The notes under the pieces are model-generated. The model was given only the letters and a program-made list of their open reading frames with translations. It searched no databases and was not told the origin of the DNA. A DNA stretch of 64,000 nucleotides, from contig NZ_JYLB01000007.1 in NCBI RefSeq assembly GCF_001042905.1, positions 186,001 to 250,000 on the forward strand, given 5' to 3'. The stretch is from Pseudomonas lini. Its GTDB lineage: Bacteria > Pseudomonadota > Gammaproteobacteria > Pseudomonadales > Pseudomonadaceae. The translations under genes and the position numbers were made by a program. Shown here one piece after another: positions 26,542 to 35,576 of the stretch (its first letter is position 1; each line of letters opens with the position of its first letter).

Positions 26542-26623
26542 AAAAGATCGCAGCCTGCGGCAGCTCCTACAAAAGCGCGGTTACATGCGGTCCTGTAGGA
26601 GCTGCCGCAGGCTGCGATCTTTT
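26542..26623. repeat. REP pair, AAAAGATCGCAG class
   Basis: AAAAGATCGCAGCCTGCGGC plus AGCTCCTAC and its exact inverse copy are separated by 24 bases. This second palindrome class is distinct from the GTGGGAGC class and recurs at 57948-58055. It is placed between the Gre-like gene's upstream region and the DUF4105 gene's 3' end. Confidence 0.88.
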
Positions 26624-26638
26624 GCGGTTAAACAACGA

Positions 26639-28492
26639 TCAATAGTGATACCACTTCACCTCAAGCATCACTTCGTTTTCGGGCGAAGCCAGGTGGCTGA
26701 ATTCACGCTGGGCACTCAGGCGCACACCCAGATTGCGCGACAACTCCCACTGCTGATTCAAGCTCACACTTCGGCGCACTTCGCCATTGGTGAAGTAATC
26801 GCCCTTGGCTTCCAGGCTGAAGTTGCCCAGCGGGTTTTTCCACAGCAGGCCGCTGTTGAAGCCCGCCGCCGGAGCGATGAAGCCCGCGAAGTCGTTGTTA
26901 TGCTCCACACGCACGGTGCCCAAGGCGAACCCGAGCATGTCGTCACCCAGTTGCCAGGTCCCGCCGCCACCGCCGTTGACATGGCTGACCAGGGTTTCGT
27001 CGTCATGCTTGCCCGGTACGCGCTCCAGGCCGCCGGTGACTTGCCATGACAGCGGCTGCAACAACTCATTGCGAGGCGTCAGCGAGCGGATGGTCGCCAG
27101 GTCCAGTTGCTGCAACTGCCAGTCATTGCCTTCGTATTGGCGCAGCTTCATCTGCAGAATTTCGATCTGCGCACCGAGGGGGAAGCTTTCCATGTTGTCA
27201 TTCAGATCGTGATAGGCCATGCGCAGGCCATATTCGCCGAAGGCCTTGTCGCCTCGGGTGCCGATGCCGGCTTGCCAGGTGCGGGATTCGTGACCGTCCT
27301 CGGGCAAGCCAGGTTGCGGAATTTTCAGCTCCGGGGGCGGGTTTTGATTGATTGCGCGCAGCAATTCGAAACTGCGTTGAGCCCGTTGCGGGTCACGCTC
27401 CTGACCGTTGGCGCGATAACGCTCCAGACGATAAGCCGCATCGATGATCAACGCCTGACGGTCGCGAGGTAGAGCCTTGAACGCCGAATCCTGCAATTGC
27501 TTCTGATCGGCGCTGACTTTCAGCACCCACTCCTGCTCATCGGAGGTTAATGGCTCGGCACGGCTTAGCAGTTCGCGCTCACGGGACGGGCGATACTCGA
27601 TCGACTCCACCAGCCCGGCTTCTTTCACCGCTTTGACTGTGTCGGTGGGGATAGCGGTCAACGGGAATTGCTCGGTCAACTGCAGGCTCGGCCGCGCTAC
27701 TTGCAGCAACTCAAGCAGGCGGTAGGAGCAGTTTTCATCGAAGAAGAAGTAGTCGAACTGGATTTGCTTGAGTTCCCAGACGTGCTCGACCATGCGCTCG
27801 GTTTCCTGCTGGGTCAGGTTCAGGCGGTATTCCCACAGGTCGCGGTTCTCAAGGCTGCGGTATTCCGAGAGTTTTTCCTGATACGGCACCAGCGCGAACA
27901 GCCCGGGATAGCCGCCCATCAAGCCTTTCCAGGCGTAAAGAATGCTGTTGTCCGAACCTTCGATGTAGGCGCCGAAGTTGATCGCGTAACTGAGCAGTGA
28001 CGTCTTGTCGCTCTGCACATTGGCCTGATCGATGCGCAGCAAGGTGTGACCAAACATCGACGATGGGCTGTTCAGGTAAGCCGCCGGGAAAATCATCACC
28101 GCGCTGTGGGGCGCAACATCCTTGAACCATTGCTTGAACTCAGCACAGTCCGGTGTCGGCAGATCGCTCAGCTCAAGTTGCGCCTTGAGCCAGCGGGTGC
28201 GGGCCGGATAGACGCATTGGGCATGCTGCTCGCCGGAACTGGCCGGGGCATACAGTGCCTGCACGGTCGCCGCCAGTTCGCGGTCGGGGTGTTCGTTGCC
28301 ATCGGGGGCGAGAAAGAATTTCTTGTCGCTGACATAGCTGCGCCAGCCACCGAGCTTGGCGGTTTCGTAATGCCCCAGGGAAATCCAGAAGGGGTCGCTG
28401 GCCAGTTGCTGCAAACGTTGATTGTCGATGTGTGGCGCGGCGGACAGCGGGGCGCAGACACAGAGCGCCAGCCAGGCAAGGCGTTTGAGCAT
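26639..28492 (-). CDS. DUF4105 (Lnb N-terminal-like) periplasmic/outer membrane protein
   Basis: A 617-residue exported protein with a signal peptide (residues 1-20, ending PLSAAPH). The N-terminal half contains the DUF4105 block, recognisable by the H-x-L-L-R pattern in SMFGHTLLRID, and by NFGAYIEG and FDENCSYRLLELL. The conserved His and Cys resemble an NlpC/P60-like thiol fold. The C-terminal half reads as alternating amphipathic beta strands (for example WELSRNLGVRLSAQREF) ending in WYHY, suggesting an outer-membrane beta-barrel. The function is unknown. The ATG at 28492 was preferred to an upstream TTG; neither has a strong ribosome site. It is followed on the same strand after DUF3015. 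Confidence 0.8.
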   Translation of the reverse strand: MLKRLAWLALCVCAPLSAAPHIDNQRLQQLASDPFWISLGHYETAKLGGWRSYVSDKKFFLAPDGNEHPDRELAATVQALYAPASSGEQHAQCVYPARTRWLKAQLELSDLPTPDCAEFKQWFKDVAPHSAVMIFPAAYLNSPSSMFGHTLLRIDQANVQSDKTSLLSYAINFGAYIEGSDNSILYAWKGLMGGYPGLFALVPYQEKLSEYRSLENRDLWEYRLNLTQQETERMVEHVWELKQIQFDYFFFDENCSYRLLELLQVARPSLQLTEQFPLTAIPTDTVKAVKEAGLVESIEYRPSRERELLSRAEPLTSDEQEWVLKVSADQKQLQDSAFKALPRDRQALIIDAAYRLERYRANGQERDPQRAQRSFELLRAINQNPPPELKIPQPGLPEDGHESRTWQAGIGTRGDKAFGEYGLRMAYHDLNDNMESFPLGAQIEILQMKLRQYEGNDWQLQQLDLATIRSLTPRNELLQPLSWQVTGGLERVPGKHDDETLVSHVNGGGGGTWQLGDDMLGFALGTVRVEHNNDFAGFIAPAAGFNSGLLWKNPLGNFSLEAKGDYFTNGEVRRSVSLNQQWELSRNLGVRLSAQREFSHLASPENEVMLEVKWYHY

Positions 28493-28555
28493 AGTGAGCA
28501 ACTTAAGCCGAAAGAAACAAAGACCCGAAGGGGCAGGCCAAAAGGGCCAGGTTCA

Positions 28556-28587
28556 AAAAATAAAACCCGCTCCCCAAAGAGAGCGGG
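28556..28587 (-). terminator. Terminator downstream of the DUF3015 gene
   Basis: On the minus strand a CCCGCTC/GAGCGGG stem with an 8-base loop is followed by TTTTATTTTTT. It separates the DUF3015 gene from the DUF4105 gene, so the latter needs readthrough or its own promoter in the short gap. Confidence 0.8.
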
Positions 28588-28597
28588 CCGGTCGAGC

Positions 28598-29086
28598 TTA
28601 AGCTTGAGTAGCGTACTTGGCCAGACGAGGGTCGCTTTTCAGCACGGCCAGGGTGTTGGTATGCACGTCATCAGCGGTCACGTCAGCTTTGCTGAAGATC
28701 TGCTGGAAGTGCTGATGAGTCACAGCGGCGAAGTGCGCACGGTCTTCCGGCGCCACGCCCAGTACCACGGCGTAAGTGGTCAGCGCTTCGCCCTGACCTT
28801 TGGCCATGTCTTCGGACAGCTCGTTCATCATGCCATTCATGGCAATCCAGGATTTGCCGCCATAGGTCAGCGACGCGTTGGTCGAGCAACCGTTGGTACC
28901 GGAGGTCATACCGAACGTTGCATTACCGGAAGTGCCGTTAGTGGTGGATGCCAGGAAGTGTGCCGGGGTGCCACGCTGACCTTCGAACAGCAGGTTGCCC
29001 CAACCACAGTCTGGACCGCCTGGCGCCTGAGCCATGGCGTTGATGGATACAGCGGTGAAGAGAGTACCGAGAAGAATCCGTTTCAT
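28598..29086 (-). CDS. DUF3015 family exported protein
   Basis: A 162-residue protein with a clear signal peptide (MKRILLGTLFTAVSINAMA, cleavage before QAPGG). The mature part begins with the family motif GPDCGWGNLLFEGQ and has a central TSGTNGCSTNAS block, giving a probable disulfide between the two Cys. A helical C-terminus follows. The function is unknown; family members are periplasmic or surface proteins in gamma-proteobacteria. It is upstream of the DUF4105 gene in the same direction. The short 5' region shared with the divergent Lon-like protease gene holds its promoter. Confidence 0.9.
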   Translation of the reverse strand: MKRILLGTLFTAVSINAMAQAPGGPDCGWGNLLFEGQRGTPAHFLASTTNGTSGNATFGMTSGTNGCSTNASLTYGGKSWIAMNGMMNELSEDMAKGQGEALTTYAVVLGVAPEDRAHFAAVTHQHFQQIFSKADVTADDVHTNTLAVLKSDPRLAKYATQA

Positions 29087-29362
29087 AGCTATGTTCTCTT
29101 TGTGTGCATACCAATGGACAGGGTGCTGGCCCCTAATGGTGCCAGTGGGCCGGTTATTAGTTCCAGCCGCGCAGCATGGAGTTTAGGCATGTTCCGGGGG
29201 TTCCGTAATCTTTTGCGAAACATTCCTTGAAAACACTGATTTTGACCTGCTCGGCCCGGGGCTGACGCTTTGTCTAAACTTTGGCTTGAGGCGCGCCTTG
29301 CCAGTGAGGTACGGGCAGCGCCAGAATGCCGCTATCTGCCCCGCCTGATGTAAGGAAGCCCG

Positions 29363-31801
29363 ATGCCTGATCCTGTTGCTGCCAGCTTGCGTCTAGCGCC
29401 TGAAGCGCTGACCCGTCCGTTTTCCGCTGAACAGTTCAGCTTCTCTACCACCAATGATCTGGAGCCCTTCCGCGGTGTGCTTGGCCAGGAACGCGCGGTC
29501 GAAGCCTTGCAGTTTGGTGTGGCCATGCCACGCCCCGGTTACAACGTATTCGTCATGGGCGAGCCCGGCACCGGCCGGTTTTCGTTCGTCAAACGCTACC
29601 TCAAGGCCGAAGGTAAACGCCTGCAGACCCCGGCGGACTGGGTCTACGTCAATAATTTCGATGAACCGCGCGAGCCTCGCACCCTGGAATTGCCGTCGGG
29701 CACCGCCGGTGCCTTCATCGGTGACATCAACGGCTTGATCGACAACCTGCTGGCGACCTTTCCGGCCGTGTTCGAGCACCCGTCCTATCAGCAGAAGAAA
29801 AGCGCCATCGACCGCGCTTTCAACCAGCGTTATGACCGTGCACTGGATGTGATCGAGCGTCTGGCGCTGGAGAAAGAGGTCGCGCTCTACCGCGACAGCA
29901 GCAACATCGCTTTCACGCCGATGAGCGAAGGCAAGGCCCTGGATGAGGCTGAGTTCGCCCAGTTGCCGGAAGCCGAGCGCGAACGCTTTCACGAGGACAT
30001 TTCCGGGCTGGAAGAGCGATTGAACGAAGAACTCGCCAGCTTGCCGCAATGGAAGCGCGAGTCGAGCAATCAACTGCGTCAGCTCAACGAAGAAACCATC
30101 ACCCTGGCTTTGCAGCCATTGCTCGCGCCGCTGTCGGAAAAGTACGCGGAAAACGCAGGCGTTTGCGGTTACCTGCAAGCGATGCAGGTGTACCTGCTCA
30201 AGACGGTGGTCGAGCAACTGGTGGACGACAGCAAGACCGACGCCATCGCCCGTAAAATGCTTGAAGAGCAATACGCTCCGAGCCTGGTGGTCGGTCATCC
30301 GTTCAGCGGCGGTGCGCCAGTGGTCTTTGAGCCGCACCCGACTTACGAAAACCTGTTCGGCCGCATCGAGTACACCACCGATCAGGGCGCGCTCTACACC
30401 ACTTATCGACAGTTGCGTCCGGGTGCGCTGCACCGCGCCAACGGCGGCTTCTTGATTCTTGAAGCGGAAAAAATGCTCAGCGAGCCGTTCGTGTGGGATG
30501 CGCTCAAACGCGCCCTGCAATCGCGCAAGCTGAAAATGGAATCGCCGCTGGGCGAGATGGGCCGTTTCGCCACGGTGACCCTTACTCCGCAACATATTCC
30601 GTTGCAGGTCAAAGTCGTCATCATTGGTGCCCGGCAGCTCTACTACACGTTGCAGGACCTCGATCCGGACTTCCAGGAGATGTTCCGTGTCCTGGTGGAT
30701 TTCGACGAAGACATCCCGATGGTCGACGAGAGCCTGGAGCAGTTCGCCCAGTTGCTCAAAACCCGTACCTCAGAAGAAGGCATGGCGCCGCTGACCGCCG
30801 ATGCGGTGGCGCGTCTGGCGACTTACAGCGCGCGTCTGGCCGAACACCAGGGGCGTTTGTCGGCGCGGATCGGCGATCTGTTCCAGCTGGTCAGCGAGGC
30901 GGATTTCATTCGCGACCTGGCGGGTGACGACATGACCGACGCCGGGCACATCGAGCGTGCGCTCAAGGCCAAGGCCACCCGTACCGGGCGCGTTTCGGCG
31001 CGGATTCTCGATGACATGCTGGCCGGGATCATTCTGATCGACACCGATGGCGCGGCTGTCGGCAAGTGCAACGGGCTGACGGTATTGGAGGTCGGCGATT
31101 CGGCTTTCGGGGTACCAGCGCGGATTTCCGCCACGGTTTATCCGGGCGGTAGCGGCATTGTTGACATCGAGCGCGAGGTCAACCTCGGCCAGCCGATCCA
31201 CTCCAAAGGCGTGATGATCCTCACCGGGTATCTGGGCAGCCGTTATGCCCAGGAATTCCCGCTGGCGATTTCCGCGAGCATCGCCCTGGAGCAGTCCTAC
31301 GGTTATGTCGACGGTGACAGCGCGTCTCTGGGCGAAGCGTGCACGCTGATCTCGGCCTTGTCGAAAACCCCGCTCAAGCAGTGCTTTGCGATTACCGGTT
31401 CGATCAACCAGTTCGGTGAAGTGCAGGCGGTGGGTGGGGTCAACGAGAAAATCGAAGGTTTCTTCCGGCTCTGCGAAGCCCGTGGTTTGACGGGGGAGCA
31501 AGGGGCGATCATTCCTCAGGCCAACGTCGCCACGCTAATGCTCGACGAGAAGGTGCTGGCGGCGGTGCGGGCGGGGCAGTTCCATGTCTACGCAGTGCGC
31601 CAGGCCGACGAGGCCCTGAGCCTGTTGGTTGGCGAGCCGGCCGGTGCGCCGGATGAGAATGGCGAATTCCCTGAAGGCAGCATCAATGCGCGGGTAGTGG
31701 AACGCCTGCGGGTGATCGCGGAAATGATCAGCGAGGAAGACCTCAAGGAAGCCGAAAAAGAGTTGGCGCAGGAAGCAATGCTGGAAATCAAACCGGCCTG
31801 A
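29363..31801 (+). CDS. asrA: Lon-like ATP-dependent protease (AsrA type)
   Basis: An 812-residue protein of the Lon-like S16 family. The N-terminal AAA region has Walker A-like GEPGTGRFS (about residue 67) and a second ATPase portion with ANGGFLILEAEKML (Walker B). The C-terminal Lon protease domain carries the Ser-Lys dyad: serine in DGDSASLGEA and lysine in GGVNEKIEGFF. A long helical insertion (about residues 150-300) is typical of this subgroup. P. aeruginosa AsrA of this kind induces the heat-shock response on aminoglycoside exposure; that role here is inferred by similarity. The gene stands alone and is followed by a REPIN. Confidence 0.88.
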   Translation: MPDPVAASLRLAPEALTRPFSAEQFSFSTTNDLEPFRGVLGQERAVEALQFGVAMPRPGYNVFVMGEPGTGRFSFVKRYLKAEGKRLQTPADWVYVNNFDEPREPRTLELPSGTAGAFIGDINGLIDNLLATFPAVFEHPSYQQKKSAIDRAFNQRYDRALDVIERLALEKEVALYRDSSNIAFTPMSEGKALDEAEFAQLPEAERERFHEDISGLEERLNEELASLPQWKRESSNQLRQLNEETITLALQPLLAPLSEKYAENAGVCGYLQAMQVYLLKTVVEQLVDDSKTDAIARKMLEEQYAPSLVVGHPFSGGAPVVFEPHPTYENLFGRIEYTTDQGALYTTYRQLRPGALHRANGGFLILEAEKMLSEPFVWDALKRALQSRKLKMESPLGEMGRFATVTLTPQHIPLQVKVVIIGARQLYYTLQDLDPDFQEMFRVLVDFDEDIPMVDESLEQFAQLLKTRTSEEGMAPLTADAVARLATYSARLAEHQGRLSARIGDLFQLVSEADFIRDLAGDDMTDAGHIERALKAKATRTGRVSARILDDMLAGIILIDTDGAAVGKCNGLTVLEVGDSAFGVPARISATVYPGGSGIVDIEREVNLGQPIHSKGVMILTGYLGSRYAQEFPLAISASIALEQSYGYVDGDSASLGEACTLISALSKTPLKQCFAITGSINQFGEVQAVGGVNEKIEGFFRLCEARGLTGEQGAIIPQANVATLMLDEKVLAAVRAGQFHVYAVRQADEALSLLVGEPAGAPDENGEFPEGSINARVVERLRVIAEMISEEDLKEAEKELAQEAMLEIKPA

Positions 31802-31813
31802 CGCAACCCTCCA

Positions 31814-31903
31814 TGTGGGAGCGGGCTTGCTCGCGAAGACTGACGAACATTCAACATTAATGTCGACTGTTATGCCGCCTTCGCGAGCAAGCCCGCTCCC
31901 ACA
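31814..31903. repeat. REPIN
   Basis: TGTGGGAGCGGGCTTGCTCG arms in inverted orientation with the conserved spacer core ACATTCAACATTAATGTCGA. Located 12 bases after the asrA stop. Confidence 0.92.
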
Positions 31904-31983
31904 GGGTTTTGTGTTCAATGCAAAATTAAAAGCGCCGTCAAAATGGCGTCAATATTCACACAGTGACCACTCGGCACCTTCTG

Positions 31984-32014
31984 GTCTTGGTTCGCGTGCG
32001 AACCAGACTTTTCT
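31984..32014 (+). terminator. Terminator-like hairpin upstream of the 113-residue gene
   Basis: GTCTTGGTTCGC pairs with GCGAACCAGAC (one bulged T) and is followed by TTTTCTT. It is too far from asrA to be its first terminator without crossing the REPIN, so it could end asrA transcription or a short unannotated transcript from 31904-32014. The rest of 31802-32107 shows no coding signal. Confidence 0.5.
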
Positions 32015-32107
32015 TCTATTATCTGCTCAAGGATATCGACAGTAATCACTGGATCGAGACAGCCTTCCCGTGGAGGCTGAATACCGGATCTACCGAGGGT
32101 CGCCGCC

Positions 32108-32449
32108 ATGTCGCGCAACCTCTGCCTTACCCGTCAATGCTTGGGTCTCGTGACCCGTATCGAATGTGCTATCCGCCCGCTGGCGGGAGATACGGGCATG
32201 TGGACCTTGCTCTTCGCCGCCGGAATGGCCGGCGAGCAGCCTTCTGCCATCAAGGCCCAAGGCCCGTTCCGTGGGCCGGTCGTGGCTGAATCGATCCTCG
32301 ATACCATCGTTGAAAGTCTGACCTTGCATGGCTATGAGCTGGCCGATGACCCGCAAATCTGGTGCCTGCATCTGCAAGCCCAGTTGCGAGAGATCAATGG
32401 TGGTCGTTACCGCAACCTTAGCGGACCCGAGTTTCGGCCTGAGCACTGA
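32108..32449 (+). CDS. Conserved hypothetical protein
   Basis: A 113-residue protein that I do not recognise from a named family. It is soluble with a predicted mixed alpha/beta make-up: an N-terminal basic stretch (MSRNLCLTRQ), a small-residue hydrophobic stretch (MWTLLFAAGMAG), and a C-terminal part with ADDPQIWCLHLQAQLREING. GC pattern and codon use are like neighbouring real genes. It is convergent with the lipoprotein gene that ends 6 bases later on the other strand. No function can be given. Confidence 0.6.
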   Translation: MSRNLCLTRQCLGLVTRIECAIRPLAGDTGMWTLLFAAGMAGEQPSAIKAQGPFRGPVVAESILDTIVESLTLHGYELADDPQIWCLHLQAQLREINGGRYRNLSGPEFRPEH

Positions 32450-32454
32450 ACAGA

Positions 32455-34284
32455 CTATTGATCAAGGCTGCCTGGCTCGGCCTTGTCGAGTTTGACCTCA
32501 AATCCATATTGCACGGTGGTGAGGTTGATTCGCTGATAAGTTTCCAGACGTGTGGGCTGGCCATAGAAGTAATGCACTGCGAATAACGCCGGGCCTTGCG
32601 CGCTCGCGTCGTGACTGACCGAAAGAATCTCCTTCAGATAGTTGCCACTGTCGTCCTTGGCGAAAAAACGCCAGTCCTGGGCTGGAAACAGCTTCAAATC
32701 CACCACCAACGCATTTCCTTTGAGCTCAAGGCCTTTGGGCAATTGGCGGGCGTCGTACGTTTGCTGGTCGACAGTCGCCAGGTACTGCGGCATGGAGCCC
32801 ACGGCGTAGGCCGGCGTTTCCGGAAACAGGTTCAGATCATAGGTGATGTCGCCGCGTATCGGGTCGACCTGATACGCCTCTGGCGGCAGCTCGATCGGCC
32901 CATCGCGCTGGCCATTACGGTCTTGGGTAAAGAACGTCACCGGGCTTTCGCCGGGATTGAATGAGGTGCCCAGCAGTTCATCATTGAAGCTTCTGGGGTG
33001 GTCGAATTCGATGCGCGCGGCACTAGGGTCATCCACCGACTGACTGATGCTGATGCTTTTTTTCAGTTGTTCCTCGCCCAGCGTTGCGCCCTTGAGCCAG
33101 GTAGCGGCCTGGTCGTCATACACCACCACCGGCAAGGTCAGTGGCTGGATGGCTTTTTCCGTGGTGTGCGGGTCGAAGCGGCGTATCGGCAGGTTCAGGT
33201 CCTTGTGGGTCACCGTGACCGCCGAGAAGTCCAGCAGGCTGACTTCGACGGTGTCGATCGGCCCGTTGAAGTAGACCTTGGTGTAATGCCGGGTTTGTTG
33301 CTTTTCAAACGCGTGCTGCTCGTCATCGAGCTGTTTTTCGAACGCCTCGCTCCAGGCCTTCTGCTGTTGTATTTGCGCCAGTTGTTTTTGATAAAACGCA
33401 ATTTGCGCGGCGGTTTCATTGATCGCACCTGAGCGCGAGAGGAATTGCCCGGTGGCGTCCCTGGCCTGAACGATCAGTGGATTGAATGATGTGTCACGTA
33501 TCTCGGGGGCCAACGGCGCGCTGTTGCTGAATTCGATCTCGGCGTAGTTACTGGTCAGTTTCAATAAGGTGACACTGAGATTGTCGTTGGTGCGAGTCTG
33601 GCCGACATCCTTTTTCGTCAGGTCGAAGCTGTAGAGCCGGCGTGGGGCGATGACTTCCACCTTGCCTTGCAGGCTCACCGGTTGTGGCTGGCTCTTCTTA
33701 TCCACATCCAGGCCTTCGATGAAGGGGTAGGTCACCGTCAAATCATCCGGGTTGGTCAGGTTGGAGCTCGACGGGCTCAGCTGAATGCCGGGATCGGTTT
33801 CCGACCATTCCGGCTGAAACGCGATGACGCGCTTGTCGCTCAGGGTCACCGATTGCCATTCCAGGCCATGAGGAAAAAGGAACGCGCCGGGAATGTTGAA
33901 GTTGAAGGGGGATACCGGCTGCAGATCGGTCAGGTAATCCGAGCTGGACTCCTTGTGCAGCACGAACAGACCGTTGATGTAGGTGTCGACCAGCGCCTGG
34001 GGCGTGGGGTAGTGCTTGAGCACAGCGAGGGCGTCTTCGCCGTATTCGGTGACCACTGGTTTGGTGTCGAGCTTGAGTTGCGCGCGTTCGAGCAACAGTA
34101 GTGAGCCGCCGAGCTCGGCCACGGCATCCTTGAGTTTGGGATCCTCGATCGTCTCCAGGGATTGTTCGAACTGTGCGATCTTTTCTTCGAGGCTGACCTG
34201 ACGTTTCTCATCACTGGGTGAACAACCACCGAGCAGCAACGTGAGGCAAAGTCCGGCACTCGTTAACGGCAATCGCACATCCAT
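32455..34284 (-). CDS. Large orphan lipoprotein of unknown function
   Basis: A 609-residue protein with a lipoprotein signal (MDVRLPLTSAGLCLTLLLGG then Cys). The residue after the lipidated Cys is Ser, not Asp, so the outer membrane is the predicted site. A helical N-terminal part (residues 25-80) is followed by extended beta-rich regions with paired phrases such as DTSFNPLIV and GTSFNPGESPV, which suggest two related beta-domains. Between them is a Gln/Lys-rich coiled coil (about 310-350; YQKQLAQIQQQ). I do not recognise a named family. It is monocistronic, convergent with the 113-residue gene. The start was set at the signal peptide Met. Confidence 0.8.
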   Translation of the reverse strand: MDVRLPLTSAGLCLTLLLGGCSPSDEKRQVSLEEKIAQFEQSLETIEDPKLKDAVAELGGSLLLLERAQLKLDTKPVVTEYGEDALAVLKHYPTPQALVDTYINGLFVLHKESSSDYLTDLQPVSPFNFNIPGAFLFPHGLEWQSVTLSDKRVIAFQPEWSETDPGIQLSPSSSNLTNPDDLTVTYPFIEGLDVDKKSQPQPVSLQGKVEVIAPRRLYSFDLTKKDVGQTRTNDNLSVTLLKLTSNYAEIEFSNSAPLAPEIRDTSFNPLIVQARDATGQFLSRSGAINETAAQIAFYQKQLAQIQQQKAWSEAFEKQLDDEQHAFEKQQTRHYTKVYFNGPIDTVEVSLLDFSAVTVTHKDLNLPIRRFDPHTTEKAIQPLTLPVVVYDDQAATWLKGATLGEEQLKKSISISQSVDDPSAARIEFDHPRSFNDELLGTSFNPGESPVTFFTQDRNGQRDGPIELPPEAYQVDPIRGDITYDLNLFPETPAYAVGSMPQYLATVDQQTYDARQLPKGLELKGNALVVDLKLFPAQDWRFFAKDDSGNYLKEILSVSHDASAQGPALFAVHYFYGQPTRLETYQRINLTTVQYGFEVKLDKAEPGSLDQ

Positions 34285-34455
34285 TTCCAGTCTTCCTGTC
34301 CGACGTCGCTGACCTGTCAATCATCTGGACACTAGCAGAAAAACTTTGTCACACACACGCAGGTTGCGGATTTTCCGACGGTTTCTGGCTGCTTCTGGGT
34401 AAAGGCAGGTGGCTGTTATACTCGCCGCCATTTCCAGCCCCTTGTGTGAGATTCA

Positions 34456-34944
34456 ATGGAACGCTTTATCGAAAATGCAATGTACGCCTCCCGCTGGTTA
34501 CTGGCGCCGATCTATTTCGGTTTGTCCCTGGGCTTGCTGGCGTTGGCACTGAAATTCTTCCAGGAAGTCTTCCACGTCATTCCTAACGTGTTCTCGATGG
34601 CCGAGTCGGATCTGATTCTGGTGCTGCTGTCGCTGATCGACATGGCGCTGGTGGGCGGCTTGCTGGTGATGGTAATGATCTCCGGTTACGAGAACTTCGT
34701 TTCTCAGCTGGATATCGACGACAGCAAGGAAAAGCTCAACTGGCTGGGTACCATGGATTCGTCTTCGTTGAAGATGAAGGTCGCGGCGTCCATCGTAGCG
34801 ATTTCGTCCATCCACCTGCTGCGGATCTTCATGGACGCCAAGAACGTCGATCCCGAGCATTTGAAGTGGTACGTGGTCATTCACATGACTTTCGTGGTGT
34901 CGGCATTTGCCATGGGCTATCTGGACAAGCTGACCAAGCACTGA
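34456..34944 (+). CDS. UPF0114/TIGR00645 family inner membrane protein
   Basis: A 162-residue protein with three to four transmembrane helices (about residues 13-35, 52-78, 108-126 and 136-155). The family pattern includes RWLLAPIYFGLSLGLLAL and the loop SGYENFVSQLDI. Members such as E. coli YqhA are conserved but uncharacterised inner-membrane proteins. A TATACT element at 34417-34422 is a plausible -10 box 33 bases before the start. It is followed by a REPIN. Confidence 0.92.
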   Translation: MERFIENAMYASRWLLAPIYFGLSLGLLALALKFFQEVFHVIPNVFSMAESDLILVLLSLIDMALVGGLLVMVMISGYENFVSQLDIDDSKEKLNWLGTMDSSSLKMKVAASIVAISSIHLLRIFMDAKNVDPEHLKWYVVIHMTFVVSAFAMGYLDKLTKH

Positions 34945-34957
34945 TCTGCACAGTCCA

Positions 34958-35047
34958 TGTGGGAGCGGGCTTGCTCGCGAAAGCGGTGTGTCAGACGACT
35001 TCAATGTTGACTATGCTGCCGTTTTCGCGAGCAAGCCCGCTCCCACA
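34958..35047. repeat. REPIN
   Basis: TGTGGGAGCGGGCTTGCTCG arms in inverted orientation with a spacer containing CTTCAATGTTGACTATGC, located 13 bases after the UPF0114 stop. Confidence 0.92.
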
Positions 35048-35149
35048 GAGGTGTGAAACAGACGGGCGGTGTCGCTTGTAGCTTGTACTTTGGCCCGTCG
35101 AGGCATATCCATGTAGAGATCCTGGCTCGCCACTGCGTGAGGTGCGTTC

Positions 35150-35446
35150 ATGAACCTGCAAGAGTTGAATGCGTATGCCATCGCCGGAAAGGTCGATGAA
35201 CTGAACCTGATCTCGGTAGATGGCGTGATCTACGTGCTGGAGGCTCGTATGCATGGTTCGGCGCATCCATTGCGCGATGCCCACGGCGAAATAATGCATC
35301 TGCGCTCGGTCGAGCATGCGCGTGACGTGCTTCATGCCTTTCCCAAGTTGTCGTTCAACGTTATGCATGCGTCGGTTCATGACGAAATGTGCGGTGCCAG
35401 TACCGAGGAAGGCCTGAAAATACCGATCACCTTCCGTTCTGCATAA
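35150..35446 (+). CDS. DUF6482 family protein
   Basis: A 98-residue cytoplasmic protein starting MNLQELNAYAIAGKVDELNL. It shows a small alpha/beta pattern: a helix, then beta hairpin ISVDGVIYVLEARMHGSAHPL, a helix SVEHARDVLHAF and a terminal His/Cys-containing stretch (HASVHDEMCG). Small Pseudomonas proteins with this opening are grouped as DUF6482; no function is known. It lies between a REPIN and fklB and appears to be transcribed alone. Confidence 0.8.
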   Translation: MNLQELNAYAIAGKVDELNLISVDGVIYVLEARMHGSAHPLRDAHGEIMHLRSVEHARDVLHAFPKLSFNVMHASVHDEMCGASTEEGLKIPITFRSA

Positions 35447-35576
35447 CAGCGCGGACGCAGCTCAAACGTGACGGCATCTGTGCTAGTCTGCTCGCCCTTT
35501 TGATTCCGGGCGCGTTCCGGGACGCGCTGTGCACGCACGGCAGGTTCCAGGGCCGTCCGCATAGCGGAGCAGTGTC

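Noticed and set aside
29210..29300. Heat-shock (sigma-32) promoter upstream of asrA
   Set aside because: A CTTGAAA box is visible near 29224, but no matching CCCCAT-type -10 lies at the correct distance.
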